Source: Marinifilum_A sediminis
GTDB taxonomy: Bacteria > Bacteroidota > Bacteroidia > Bacteroidales > Marinifilaceae
Reading direction: 5' to 3'
NCBI GenBank assembly: GCA_947496465.1
Contig: CANMCX010000001.1
Location: 868,001 to 932,000 of the forward strand
DNA: 64,000 nt
Numbering within the stretch: position 1 is the first letter of the stretch; every line of letters begins with the position of its first letter. Under the pieces are notes generated by a model. The model was not told the DNA's origin and searched no databases. It was given only the letters and a program-made list of their open reading frames with translations. The translations under genes were made by a program, and so were the position numbers. Positions 43,186 through 52,368 of this stretch are shown here, one piece after another.

Positions 43186-43817
43186 ATTGTAAAGCTATAA
43201 TTTGGGATTACAACGGAACTCTTCTAAACGATTTATCGATAGGTGTAGAGTGCATAAACAGAATGCTTACCAAAAGAGGCTTGCCATTACTAACAACCGA
43301 GAGTTATCGTGATGTATTTACTTTTCCTGTAAAGAAATATTACGAACTGGTTGGTTTTGACTTTAACACTGAAGATTGGGATAAAGCTGCCAATGAATTT
43401 ATAGATCATTATACATCACTATTGCCTGAATCAAGTATTTTTCCTGAAGCAATGCAATTACTTTCTCATTTTTCGACAAATGGCAAAAAGCAATTCATTC
43501 TATCGGCAATGGAGCAAAACATGCTAAATCAATCAACCCAAACTGAAAATATTAGAAAATATTTCGACGAAATTTCTGGTATTGATAACATATATGCAAG
43601 CTCTAAAATTGAAAACGGATTAAAGCTGATAGAAAATCACCAGCTACAAGCAGATGAAGTTTGCCTTTTAGGGGATACAACTCACGATTACGAAGTTGCA
43701 AAAAAGCTGGGGTGCCAATGTATTTTAGTTGCCGCGGGTCATCAATCAATCGATAAATTAATGCAAACTGGTTGTCCAAAGGTGGTCAACCATTTAAACG
43801 ATATAATACAGAACTAA
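43179..43817 (+). CDS. HAD-family hydrolase (phosphoglycolate-phosphatase-like) with a DYNGT motif
   Basis: HAD subfamily IA protein of 212 residues. Motif I reads IIWDYNGTLLND, so the nucleophilic Asp is present but the second acidic residue is Asn. Motif II lies in FILSAMEQNML, and motif IV is VCLLGDTTHDYEVAKKLGCQCILV. The WDxNGT variant recurs in a subgroup of Gph-like proteins, so it is probably a working phosphatase. It overlaps ybaK by seven bases, suggesting coupled translation. Substrate is unknown. Confidence 0.82.
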   Translation: MLDCKAIIWDYNGTLLNDLSIGVECINRMLTKRGLPLLTTESYRDVFTFPVKKYYELVGFDFNTEDWDKAANEFIDHYTSLLPESSIFPEAMQLLSHFSTNGKKQFILSAMEQNMLNQSTQTENIRKYFDEISGIDNIYASSKIENGLKLIENHQLQADEVCLLGDTTHDYEVAKKLGCQCILVAAGHQSIDKLMQTGCPKVVNHLNDIIQN

Positions 43818-43873
43818 ACAACCATTTATTTATATTTCACTTTTATTTTCTACTAAACAATCATTTTTAAATT

Positions 43874-44545
43874 ATGAAAAAACTTATTGTAATCTTCGCT
43901 GTTCTTGTTTCATTTGCTGCTAGCGCACAAAATCTTCAGTTACACCGTGATTTTGATAGAGGTCATTTTACGACAACTTTTGAAATGTTCAAAATGGACA
44001 AATGGGGTAACACATTTACTTTTATCGATTTTGATTACGATTCAGAAAACGGAATTAACCAAGGATATTTCGAGATTGCTCGTGTATTGAAAACAGAAAA
44101 AATGCCTATTGGTTTACACATTGAGTACAATGGTGGTGTTGGAAACGCTGAAACTGCAATTGGTGATTTTGGTTATACCATTAACGATGCATGGATTTTC
44201 GGTTTAAACTACGCTAAAGGTGGTGCAAAAAGTGGTTTCTCTACTTATGCAGGTTACAAAGCAATTAAAGATGCTGGAAAAGCTAACTTCCAAATTACTG
44301 GAACATGGTATGTTAACTTCTTTGATGGCAAAATGACATTCTCAGGTTTTGCTGACCTTTGGTCAGAAAATTGTGATGAAGATGCAGTAGGTGTTTCTGA
44401 CGAGTTAGTATTCCTTACTGAGCCTCAGTTATGGTATAATGCTACTAAAAATCTTTCAATTGGTAGTGAGATTGAAATCTCGAACAACTTTGCAGGTGAC
44501 GATTTCGAAGTTCGTCCAACTTTAGCTGTAAAGTGGAATTTCTAA
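43874..44545 (+). CDS. DUF5020-family outer-membrane (Tsx-like) channel protein
   Basis: Exported protein of 223 residues with a signal peptide (MKKLIVIFAVLVSFAASAQ). The mature part is beta-rich: LHRDFDRGHFTTTFEMFKMD, WGNTFTFIDFDYDSENG and a C-terminal PTLAVKWNF. This pattern resembles nucleoside-specific Tsx channels and DUF5020. The NCS2 purine permease gene follows 74 bases later on the same strand, so I infer that the two form an outer- and inner-membrane uptake pair for nucleobases or nucleosides. Confidence 0.8.
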   Translation: MKKLIVIFAVLVSFAASAQNLQLHRDFDRGHFTTTFEMFKMDKWGNTFTFIDFDYDSENGINQGYFEIARVLKTEKMPIGLHIEYNGGVGNAETAIGDFGYTINDAWIFGLNYAKGGAKSGFSTYAGYKAIKDAGKANFQITGTWYVNFFDGKMTFSGFADLWSENCDEDAVGVSDELVFLTEPQLWYNATKNLSIGSEIEISNNFAGDDFEVRPTLAVKWNF

Positions 44546-44572
44546 TATTTGATTTCATACAATAAAAATATA

Positions 44573-44603
44573 GTTGCTTGGCATATAACAATTGCCAAGC
44601 AAC
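44573..44603 (+). promoter_or_regulatory. Perfect 11-bp hairpin between DUF5020 and NCS2 permease genes
   Basis: GTTGCTTGGCA (44573-44583) pairs without mismatch to TGCCAAGCAAC (44593-44603), with a nine-base loop TATAACAAT. No T-tract follows; the permease ATG is 17 bases after the stem. It fits a read-through attenuator, an RNA stabiliser for the upstream message, or a DNA operator. Confidence 0.6.
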
Positions 44604-44619
44604 ACCAACACAAACAACC

Positions 44620-45942
44620 ATGTTAGATAAATTTTTTAATATTACCGGGCTAGGCTCAACCATGAAGACAGAAATTGTCGCTGGTTTGACAACCTTTGCA
44701 ACAATGGCTTATATTTTAGCCGTTAATCCATATTTTCTTTCCGTTGCTGGTATGGATTATGGAGCAGTAATGACAGCAACTGCGCTATCGGCAGTAATTG
44801 CTACTTTGGTTATGGCTCTGGTAGCAAAATTACCATTTGCATTGGCTCCAGGAATGGGATTAAATGCATTTTTTGCTTTCACCGTTTGCGGTGTAATGGG
44901 ATGTAGTTGGCAGTTGGCTTTAACTGCCGTACTTGCAGAAGGTATTATCTTCCTTTTATTAACATTCTTTAATGTTCGTGAAGCAATTATCAACTCCATT
45001 CCTAAAAACATTAAGCACGCCATTTCGGTAGGTATCGGTCTATTTATTGCCTTTATTGGATTAGCTCACCAAGATGTTGCTATTATTGTACAAGGTCAGG
45101 GAATCCCTGTTCACATGGGTAACCTTCATGCTCCAGGTGCACTACTTTGTATTGCGGGTATCATCATTATTGGTGTACTTCATATTCGTAAGGTAAAAGG
45201 TGCTATCCTTATCGGATTATTACTTGTTACAGTTCTTGGATTAATTCCTGGTTTAGGCGTTACTAGTCTTCCTAAAGATGGAAGTATTGTAAGTCTTCCT
45301 CCATCATTAGAGCCTATCTTCTTTAAGTTTGTAGGTTGGGACGAGATCTTATCTTGGAAATTTGTAACCATCCTATTTGTATTCCTTTTTGTTGATATGT
45401 TTGATACTGTCGGAACTCTTGTAGGTGTTGCTTCAAAAGCTAACATTCTAACAGAAGAAGGTAAAGTTCCTCGTGCAAAACAAGCTTTATTAGCTGATGC
45501 TGTAGGAACAACTGCAGGTGCTATGTTGGGAACATCAACTGTTACAACTTACGTTGAAAGTGCTGCTGGTGTTGCCGAAGGTGGTAAAACAGGTATGACA
45601 TCCCTTACTGTTGCTATCATGTTCTTTTTAGCATTGTTCTTTACACCATTATTTACAATGATTCCAGCTGCAGCTAGTTCTTCAGTATTAGTAATCATAG
45701 GTATTTTCATGATGAGCCCAATCACAAAAATTAATTTTGATGATTATTCGGAATTCATTCCTGCTTTCCTTACCATGATTATGATGCCATTTACGTATAG
45801 TATTGCGGAAGGTATTGCTTTTGGTATGCTTTCATATGTAGTCCTAAAAGTACTTACTGGTAAATACAAAGACCTTAACATTGCAATGATTTGTATCGCT
45901 ATTTTATTTGTAATAAAGTACGTTTATAATATTGGTGAGTAA
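44620..45942 (+). CDS. NCS2-family purine permease (AzgA/GhxP-like)
   Basis: Inner-membrane nucleobase:cation symporter of 440 residues with about 12-14 helices. It begins LDKFFNITGLGSTMKTEIVAGLTTFATMAYIL, which marks the AzgA branch for adenine, guanine or hypoxanthine. Further motifs are LAPGMGLNAFFAF, SVGIGLFIAFIGL, FVDMFDTVGTLVGVASKA and GTSTVTTYVESAAGVAEGGKTG, all diagnostic. ATG at 44620 is chosen; the longer TTG frame from 44578 would translate the hairpin. It pairs in context with the upstream DUF5020 gene and has a strong terminator downstream. Confidence 0.93.
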   Translation: MLDKFFNITGLGSTMKTEIVAGLTTFATMAYILAVNPYFLSVAGMDYGAVMTATALSAVIATLVMALVAKLPFALAPGMGLNAFFAFTVCGVMGCSWQLALTAVLAEGIIFLLLTFFNVREAIINSIPKNIKHAISVGIGLFIAFIGLAHQDVAIIVQGQGIPVHMGNLHAPGALLCIAGIIIIGVLHIRKVKGAILIGLLLVTVLGLIPGLGVTSLPKDGSIVSLPPSLEPIFFKFVGWDEILSWKFVTILFVFLFVDMFDTVGTLVGVASKANILTEEGKVPRAKQALLADAVGTTAGAMLGTSTVTTYVESAAGVAEGGKTGMTSLTVAIMFFLALFFTPLFTMIPAAASSSVLVIIGIFMMSPITKINFDDYSEFIPAFLTMIMMPFTYSIAEGIAFGMLSYVVLKVLTGKYKDLNIAMICIAILFVIKYVYNIGE

Positions 45943-46021
45943 TTATTACAACTTTGTTTATTATTAAATTCTATTTCGTTTAAGTGATGATTTTCGAATA
46001 GAATTTTCCATATTCAACGCC

Positions 46022-46050
46022 CCTTTCCACAAATGTGGAAAGGTTTTTTT
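46022..46050 (+). terminator. Intrinsic terminator after the NCS2 permease gene
   Basis: CCTTTCCAC (46022-46030), loop AAAT, GTGGAAAGG (46035-46043), then seven T (46044-46050). A clear factor-independent terminator. Confidence 0.92.
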
Positions 46051-46198
46051 ATTTTTGAATGATTTTAAATCAAAAACAATTGTGAAATTCTTATCATCAA
46101 TTAATCCTTATTCATGCTGATTATAAGTTTATTCATCCAAACTTTTCTTCATATACTTTCGTAGAAGTGAACAAGTTGTATCCGATAATTAGAGAGAT

Positions 46199-47047
46199 AT
46201 GAGAGCAGGAAAGGGATTATGCTACATAGTAGCAGTTATATTACTTTATTCATCATGTGATTCATCAGAGCATGAACTTGATGTAAAAATTACCAACTCA
46301 GTTAATATTGAAGAAAATGCAATGATTAACTGCATTTTGGAGAGCATCACAAATGAAGTGGAATTTAGTCTGCTAAACCCTGTTTCAAATGAGAATTTAG
46401 AAAAAGATTCAATACCTACAATAAAAGTAAGCCAAAACGGCTCACAAGATGATAGCAAAAATATGCTGATCGACTATGGTACAAGTAACCAAATTGATTA
46501 TCTGGGGCATTTGAAAAGAGGTAAAATTTACAGTGAAATATCTGGTGATATTACAACAGCACAAAGCATACAATTAATCTATTTCGATGAATTCTATATT
46601 AATGATCTTAATATTACCGGACAGATAGAAATTCAAACAATTGGTTTTAATAGTAACAACTGTCTTTGTTTTGATATTACCTATGACAATATCAAATTTG
46701 TATCTAAATCAGGTAAAACATACACTGTAAACGGAAACAAAACAAAAGAATGGATTCGAGGATTCGAAACTCAGGAATACCTTTGGGATGATATATTTCT
46801 TGTAAACGGCTTTTTATCTGGAATCAATTCTGAAGAAAGAAATTACACTGCTGAAATTACCAGCCCTCTAGTTGTTACTCATTCTTGTGAATTTATAAGT
46901 GAGGGAGAAATTTCTTTTGTGGTAGAAAAGGAAAAAAGTATTTACAATTTTGGTGAAGGAAAATGTGACAATAAAGGTTTTTTTACTAGAAATGGTGAGC
47001 AGTCTAATTTTGAATTTGGACGTTATGAATTTAGATACGATAAGTAA
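46199..47047 (+). CDS. Uncharacterised lipoprotein
   Basis: Predicted lipoprotein of 282 residues with lipobox LYSSC (Cys20), so the mature protein would be lipid-anchored in the envelope. The N-terminal half is low in recognisable motifs. The C-terminal part, with LVVTHSCEFISEGEISFVVE and IYNFGEGKCDNKGFFTRNG, resembles a repeat seen in many Bacteroidota lipoproteins (of the form DFGDGTCDN near the end). Function is unknown. It stands alone between a terminator and the convergent uracil permease gene. Confidence 0.75.
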   Translation: MRAGKGLCYIVAVILLYSSCDSSEHELDVKITNSVNIEENAMINCILESITNEVEFSLLNPVSNENLEKDSIPTIKVSQNGSQDDSKNMLIDYGTSNQIDYLGHLKRGKIYSEISGDITTAQSIQLIYFDEFYINDLNITGQIEIQTIGFNSNNCLCFDITYDNIKFVSKSGKTYTVNGNKTKEWIRGFETQEYLWDDIFLVNGFLSGINSEERNYTAEITSPLVVTHSCEFISEGEISFVVEKEKSIYNFGEGKCDNKGFFTRNGEQSNFEFGRYEFRYDK

Positions 47048-47075
47048 ATAATCTCTACTTTAGCACCAATAAAAA

Positions 47076-47104
47076 TTAAAAAAGCCCCTAAAAGGGGCTT
47101 TATA
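47076..47104 (-). terminator. Bidirectional terminator between lipoprotein and uracil permease genes
   Basis: AAGCCCCT (47082-47089) and AGGGGCTT (47093-47100) form an eight-pair stem. On the minus strand it is followed by TTTTTTAATTTTTATT, a good T-tract for the permease transcript; on the plus strand only TATATAT follows, so it works mainly for the minus gene. Confidence 0.8.
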
Positions 47105-47192
47105 TATAAAAGGGATGTTAAACCTAAATCGAAATCTAGATTAACAGAATCAAATTTAATCATTTTTGAACAAAATAATTAATTTAAATTAA

Positions 47193-48425
47193 TTATTCTA
47201 CTTTACTTCCTTTAATAGGTGTTGACTTATCCGGTAAAATAAGATTTAAAATAACTCCTACAACTGATGCTAGACCAATACCTGCAAGAGAGAAGTTTCC
47301 GTATGTTATTTGAGCACCACCTATACCTACAGTTAAAACAATAGAAACAATTACTTGATTTCTTGTTTTTGAAAAATCCGTTTTTGCATCGATTAATGTT
47401 TTAATTCCAATTCCTGCAATCATACCAAAAAGTAGTAACATGATTCCACCTAAAACTGCTTGAGGAATTGTTTTTAAGAATGCACTAACTTTTCCAATCA
47501 TCGAAAATACAAGTGCTGTAATTGCAGCAATTCTTAATACTCGGGGATCAACAACCTTAGTTAAAGCAATTGCACCTGTAACTTCTGAATAAGTTGTATT
47601 TGGAGGTCCACCAAAAAAACCTGCAAAAGCAGTAGCCACACCATCTCCCAATAAAGTTCTGTTCAAGCCTGGTTTTTTAACAAACTCTTTGTTTGCGACA
47701 CCTCCAATAGCATACATATCTCCCACATGCTCAATAATTGGAGCAAAAGCAACAGGAATCATATAAAGAACTGCACTCCAATTTAATTCTGGACGAACAA
47801 ATTCTGGTAAAGCAAACCAGGCAGCCTCTTTAATTGGTGTAAAATCAACCTGACCTAAAAATATCGAAACTGTATAACCAATAACAATAGCAGAAAAAAT
47901 TGGGATTAGTTTCAAAATACCTTTAGTGTATACTACAATTAATACTGCAGTCAATAATGCAACTGATGAAATTATCCAATTGGTTTTTGCCATATTAACC
48001 GCTACTGGCGCTAATGACAAACCAATTAACATGATAACCGGACCAACAACAATTGATGGGAAAATTTTCTCTATTACTCTCAATCCCCAAAGTTTAATTA
48101 CTCCGGAAAAAATTCCGTAAACCAAACCAACTGCAATCAAACCAGAGAGAGTTCCAGGTAAACCATACAATTGTGTTGCCGCAACTATCGGAGCTATAAA
48201 AGCAAAACTACTGCCTAAAAAAACAGGAACCATACCTTTTGTGATTAAATGAAAAATCAAGGTTCCGATTCCTGCTGTAAATAATGCGACCGCTGGGTCA
48301 ATGCCAACTAATAGGGGGACTAAGACAGTTGCGCCAAATGCGACAAATAAAAACTGTACTCCCAGAATAATTCTTTTGGCGGGATTTTGAATACCCTGCT
48401 CTTTAGGATTTTGAAATAGGATCAT
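47193..48425 (-). CDS. Uracil/xanthine permease (UraA-like NCS2)
   Basis: Nucleobase:proton symporter of 410 residues in the NAT/NCS2 family. It begins with the uracil-permease pattern AKRIILGVQFLFVAFGATVLVPLLVGIDPAVALF, then PVFLGSSFAFIAP, and FAPIIEHVGDMYAIGGVANKEFV, in which Glu and the IGxV region line the substrate site. GGPPNTTYSEVTGAIALTKVVDPRV follows. Uracil is the most likely substrate. It has a full-match promoter and a T-rich terminator and is monocistronic. Confidence 0.92.
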   Translation of the reverse strand: MILFQNPKEQGIQNPAKRIILGVQFLFVAFGATVLVPLLVGIDPAVALFTAGIGTLIFHLITKGMVPVFLGSSFAFIAPIVAATQLYGLPGTLSGLIAVGLVYGIFSGVIKLWGLRVIEKIFPSIVVGPVIMLIGLSLAPVAVNMAKTNWIISSVALLTAVLIVVYTKGILKLIPIFSAIVIGYTVSIFLGQVDFTPIKEAAWFALPEFVRPELNWSAVLYMIPVAFAPIIEHVGDMYAIGGVANKEFVKKPGLNRTLLGDGVATAFAGFFGGPPNTTYSEVTGAIALTKVVDPRVLRIAAITALVFSMIGKVSAFLKTIPQAVLGGIMLLLFGMIAGIGIKTLIDAKTDFSKTRNQVIVSIVLTVGIGGAQITYGNFSLAGIGLASVVGVILNLILPDKSTPIKGSKVE

Positions 48426-48455
48426 AAAATGGATTTAAAAATTCACAAATTGGCG

Positions 48456-48486
48456 CAAAGATAATAAGGAAGTTGGAACTGGCAAA
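48456..48486 (-). promoter_or_regulatory. Uracil permease promoter (TTTG-N19-TATCTTTG)
   Basis: On the minus strand TTTG (48486-48483) and TATCTTTG (48463-48456) are exactly 19 bases apart, a full Bacteroidota match. Transcription would start near 48449, about 24 bases before the ATG. Confidence 0.75.
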
Positions 48487-48638
48487 TCTGAAAATCTCAA
48501 TAAATCAACGCAAAGGAGTGCATAATCAACTATTCTATTAAGTATATCTTTAATAGAAGTAAACAGCTACAAATAAATATTTAGCTTATAAAGAAAAGGA
48601 TCAATTCAAAATAGTGCAGAATGAGAGCTATTTTAGTT

Positions 48639-50348
48639 CTAAAATTTAATATCTCTAACCATTAGTTGAGTTTCTATCTTACCCATGTATTCATTTTCCT
48701 GAACTGAGTAACATACATCAAATTGTGCTCCACTAGCAATTTTCGGATATAGTTTACCCATGGAAAAAGCAATTCCTCCTTTAACATCTCCTTCTCGAAT
48801 GTCATCGACAACAGAAAGTTTTAGATGTTCTTTATTACGACCAACTGGTCGACTATATCCGTAATCAACAACCTTCTCACTAATGAAAACAGGCGTCATA
48901 TTTTTTGGTCCGAAAGGCTCGAACTGCTTTAATACCCTGTAAAATTTAGGCGTAATATCCGATAAACTAATATTTGCATCTACCTTAACTTGTGGAACCA
49001 ACATATCATCTGTGATGTTATCACAAACATATTCTTCGAAACGTTGTTGGAATGCAGATACATTTTCAATTTTCATGGTTAATCCTGCGGCATACTTATG
49101 CCCACCAAAATTTTCCAGTAAATCGCTACATGCAGATATGGCATTGTACAAATCAAATCCATCTACCGATCGAGCGCTTCCTGTAGCAAAGCCATTCGAT
49201 TCTGTAAGAATAACAGTTGGTTTGTAATAAGATTCAATCATTCTTGAAGCCACAATACCAATTACGCCTTTGTGCCAATTTCTATCGAATAATACCGTAC
49301 TTTTTTTAGCAAGTAATGCCTTACTTTTTGCTACTCGATCTAAGGCATCATCAGTTATAGTGTGATCCAATTCTTTACGATCTTCATTTAGACCATTAAT
49401 CGTATCACCTATAAGTGTAGCAGCTTCTTCCTTTTCAGCAATTAGAAGCTGTACAGCTCTGTTTCCTGATTGAATTCTTCCTGCTGCATTAATTCTTGGA
49501 CCAATTTTAAAAACAATATCATTAACGCTTAGATGCTTTGTAACCCCAGCCAAATTCAATATGGTTTTTAAACCTAATCTCGGACTTTCATTCAGTTGCT
49601 TTAAACCGAAAAATGTCAATACTCTATTTTCTCCTGTAATTGGAACTATATCCGAAGCAATACTAACAGCTAATAAATCCAATAGAGGAGTTAGTGTTTC
49701 AAAATCCCAATTCTTTCTTTGGGCTAATCCTTGCATCAACTTAAAGCCAACTCCGCAACCTGATAATACATCACAAGGGTAATCACAATCCTTTCTTTTA
49801 GGATCAAGAACAGCAGCTGCTAGTGGCAATTCATCATCCGGAGTATGGTGATCGCAAATAATAAAATCAACACCCTTTTCTTTTGCATAAGCAATTTTCT
49901 CGATTGCCTTGATTCCACAATCAAGAGCAATTACCAAACTGAAATTATTCTCAGCTGCATAATCAATTCCCTTTATAGATACTCCATATCCTTCGGAATA
50001 TCTATCAGGAATATAATAATCGATAAAATCGAAATGTGATTTCAGATAAGTATAAACTAATGCAACCGACGTGGTTCCATCCACATCATAATCACCATAA
50101 ACCAATACTCGTTCTTGTTTCTCCATGGCTGTGGTCAATCGATCAATTGCCTCAGTCATATCTTTCATTAGGAAAGGATCATGCAGATCATCTAAGCTGG
50201 GACGAAAAAACGCCTTGGCACTTTCAAAACTTGTGACTCCTCTCTGAACTAACAGATTGGCTATCACTCGATCAACGCCCAATGATTTCATTAGTGCCTC
50301 GACCGTTTCGTCATCGCCTGGTTCGTTAATTACCCATCTTTTTTCCAT
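48639..50348 (-). CDS. recJ: Single-stranded-DNA-specific exonuclease RecJ
   Basis: 5'-3' exonuclease of 569 residues acting in recombination and repair. DHH-family motifs are GDYDVDGTTS at 85-94, LDCGIKA, CDHHTPDDELP (DHH at 166-168), and DVLSGCGVGFKL. The DHHA1 part has WHKGVIGIVASRMIE and FGGHKYAAGLTM, and the C-terminal OB-like domain is present. ATG at 50348 is chosen over a TTG two codons earlier. It is downstream of lipB by 24 bases on the same strand. Confidence 0.95.
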   Translation of the reverse strand: MEKRWVINEPGDDETVEALMKSLGVDRVIANLLVQRGVTSFESAKAFFRPSLDDLHDPFLMKDMTEAIDRLTTAMEKQERVLVYGDYDVDGTTSVALVYTYLKSHFDFIDYYIPDRYSEGYGVSIKGIDYAAENNFSLVIALDCGIKAIEKIAYAKEKGVDFIICDHHTPDDELPLAAAVLDPKRKDCDYPCDVLSGCGVGFKLMQGLAQRKNWDFETLTPLLDLLAVSIASDIVPITGENRVLTFFGLKQLNESPRLGLKTILNLAGVTKHLSVNDIVFKIGPRINAAGRIQSGNRAVQLLIAEKEEAATLIGDTINGLNEDRKELDHTITDDALDRVAKSKALLAKKSTVLFDRNWHKGVIGIVASRMIESYYKPTVILTESNGFATGSARSVDGFDLYNAISACSDLLENFGGHKYAAGLTMKIENVSAFQQRFEEYVCDNITDDMLVPQVKVDANISLSDITPKFYRVLKQFEPFGPKNMTPVFISEKVVDYGYSRPVGRNKEHLKLSVVDDIREGDVKGGIAFSMGKLYPKIASGAQFDVCYSVQENEYMGKIETQLMVRDIKF

Positions 50349-50371
50349 AAACAAGAATTTAGCTAGCCAAA

Positions 50372-51076
50372 TTAGTCAATTTCCAGCTTCATATCAAACA
50401 GTTTTGCGATATGATTTTTAAGATTATGTTTTACCTCTTCAATATCAAGCTCTTTGCCTAATTCTTTTTTCAAAGATGTAACTCCTTTATCGACAAAACC
50501 ACATGGATTTATGTAATCAAAATATTTAAGATCGGTATTTACATTAAAAGCAAAACCATGCATACTAACCCAACGACTAACTCTAACTCCAATGGCACAA
50601 ATCTTCCGTACACGTGGAGTTCCAACGTCTAGCCAAACCCCAGTTGCACCATCCAATCGGGTTCCTGTGATACCGTAATCAGCAATACAATTAATTACTG
50701 CTTGCTCAAGATTTTCGATATACAACTTAATTCCCATATCGTAGGTTTCTAAATTTAAGATTGGATAACCCACAATTTGTCCGGGACCATGATAAGTAAT
50801 ATCGCCACCACGATTGATTTTATGAAAACTTGCTTCTTTCGCTTGCAACTGCAACATATTCAAAAGCATATTCTGCTCTTTACCACTCTTACCTAAAGTG
50901 TAAACATGCGGATGCTCACAAAAAAGCAAATAGTTGTTGGAAAGATTTTTTTGGTCTTGAGGAAGATCAGCATTTGCCTGACGAGATTGCAATACTTCCT
51001 GAAATAAGTTCTCCTGATAATCCCAGGCTTCCTTATAGTCTATCGAGTTCAAGTCTCTAAAAATTGTCTTAATCAT
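50372..51076 (-). CDS. lipB: Octanoyl-[ACP]:protein octanoyltransferase LipB
   Basis: Transfers octanoyl groups from ACP to the lipoyl domains of 2-oxoacid dehydrogenases and GcvH. The 234 residues have LFCEHPHVYTLGKSG, INRGGDITYHGPGQIVGYPI, TGVWLDVG, ICAIGVRVSRWVSMHGFAFNV and NPCGFVDKGVTSL with the catalytic Cys; the Lys partner is in KICAIGV. Its first eight bases overlap the end of lipA, so the lipoate genes are translationally coupled. Confidence 0.95.
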   Translation of the reverse strand: MIKTIFRDLNSIDYKEAWDYQENLFQEVLQSRQANADLPQDQKNLSNNYLLFCEHPHVYTLGKSGKEQNMLLNMLQLQAKEASFHKINRGGDITYHGPGQIVGYPILNLETYDMGIKLYIENLEQAVINCIADYGITGTRLDGATGVWLDVGTPRVRKICAIGVRVSRWVSMHGFAFNVNTDLKYFDYINPCGFVDKGVTSLKKELGKELDIEEVKHNLKNHIAKLFDMKLEID

Positions 51077-51947
51077 TTTTTAAAACCTGCTTTAAGTTTA
51101 ACGCATTCACATGACGTTCTGCGTGATATGATGAACGAACAAGCGGTGTACTCTCTACAAAAGTAAATCCTTTTTCAAGTCCAACTTGCTCATATTTTTT
51201 AAATGTTTCAGGTGTAACATACTCTTGTACCTGAAGATGATTTCGTGTTGGCTGCAAATACTGACCAATAGTCATTACCTTAACTCCCACTGTCAACAAA
51301 TCATCCATTACTTGGTATATCTCTTCTTCAGTTTCACCTAAACCAAGCATTATACCAGACTTAGCAACAATATCCGCATCTGAAATTTGTTTTAAAACCT
51401 TCAAACTAAGATCGTATTTAGCCTTGCTACGAACTTCACGTGTCAAACGACGAACGGTTTCCAAATTGTGAGAAATCACCTCTGGATTCTCGTTAATTAC
51501 TCGCTGAATATCCTCTTCTTTTCCATTAAAATCAGGAATTAAAACCTCCAAAGTTGTTTCCGGAGACGTTTTTTTGATTTCTTTAATGGTATCAGCCCAA
51601 ATTCCTGATCCACCATCTTCCAAATCATCACGATCTACGGAAGTAATAACCGCATGCTTTAATTTCATCAGTTTGATGGAACGAGCCAAACGAATGGGTT
51701 CCTTTGTATCAGCAGGAAGTGGTTTACCTGTTGGCACATTACAGAACTTACAAGCTCTTGTACAAATATTACCCAAAATCATAAAAGTTGCTGTTCCATT
51801 TCCCCAACACTCTCCTACATTCGGGCATTTTCCACTAGAACAAATGGTATGTAAGCCATGTTCCTGTACAATACCATTTACGTATGCATAATCGTCACCT
51901 TTTGGCAACTGTATCTTTAGCCAATCTGGCTTTCTTTTAATTTTCAT
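51069..51947 (-). CDS. lipA: Lipoyl synthase (radical SAM)
   Basis: Inserts two sulfurs into octanoyl groups on lipoyl domains. The 292 residues have the auxiliary-cluster Cys C36, C41 and C47 (CSSGKCPNVGEC) and the radical-SAM cluster C62, C66 and C69 (CTRACKFC). TSVDRDDLEDGGSG and the C-terminal RSSYHA motif follow, the Ser of which ligates the auxiliary cluster. ATG at 51947 is used; the TTG-initiated longer frame adds eight residues not in the family. Confidence 0.96.
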   Translation of the reverse strand: MKIKRKPDWLKIQLPKGDDYAYVNGIVQEHGLHTICSSGKCPNVGECWGNGTATFMILGNICTRACKFCNVPTGKPLPADTKEPIRLARSIKLMKLKHAVITSVDRDDLEDGGSGIWADTIKEIKKTSPETTLEVLIPDFNGKEEDIQRVINENPEVISHNLETVRRLTREVRSKAKYDLSLKVLKQISDADIVAKSGIMLGLGETEEEIYQVMDDLLTVGVKVMTIGQYLQPTRNHLQVQEYVTPETFKKYEQVGLEKGFTFVESTPLVRSSYHAERHVNALNLKQVLKND

Positions 51948-52049
51948 TTCAGCTCTCCCTATTACAGCCAATAATCATTTTCAATTATTGATTATCAAGC
52001 TTTAAATTGTCTCAACAAAACAAGTTTGTAATAAAAAATCTAATTCATG

Positions 52050-52057
52050 CAAAGGTA
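52050..52057 (-). promoter_or_regulatory. -7 promoter element (TACCTTTG) upstream of lipA
   Basis: Reverse-strand TAnnTTTG match about 100 bases before the lipA ATG; no TTG at the normal spacing. Confidence 0.4.
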
Positions 52058-52332
52058 TTCGAAAGGATTAAAAAATTACTGAGATTCTACATGTTTTTGA
52101 TTCAGTAGATAAAGCGCTCATTATTTTTATTCAATCTAAATACTCTCTGAATTTCATGCAATATTAAGAAATTAAAATCTTACAACAATGAGATTTCGAA
52201 CTCTTATATCATTTTTAATGAATTCTTGTTTTTAAACCCCGCAAATCCTGATAATCAAAAGGAATAATTAAATTTTAAAATCTATTTTAAACTCAAATCT
52301 CCACTTGAATTCACATATTGCTCAGATTATTA

Positions 52333-52340
52333 TATCTTTG
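52333..52340 (+). promoter_or_regulatory. -7 promoter element (TATCTTTG) upstream of lysS
   Basis: Exact TAnnTTTG match, the context TATCTTTGCA being common for this phylum, 28 bases before the lysS ATG at 52369. Upstream TTGs are at gaps of 12 and 25 bases, both slightly outside the usual window. Confidence 0.5.
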
Positions 52341-52368
52341 CACCCGAATAAACTTTATTGAGATTAAG

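Larger units (their letters stand above)
51948..52368. other. Divergent regulatory gap between lipA and lysS
   Basis: AT-rich gap of about 420 bases between divergent genes. It holds the -7 elements of lipA (52050-52057, minus) and lysS (52333-52340, plus). I see no frame, tRNA-like fold or strong hairpin in the rest. Confidence 0.5.

Noticed and set aside
44578..44619. Extension of the NCS2 permease by 14 residues
   Set aside because: It runs through the hairpin and gives residues not matching the family; ATG at 44620 preferred.
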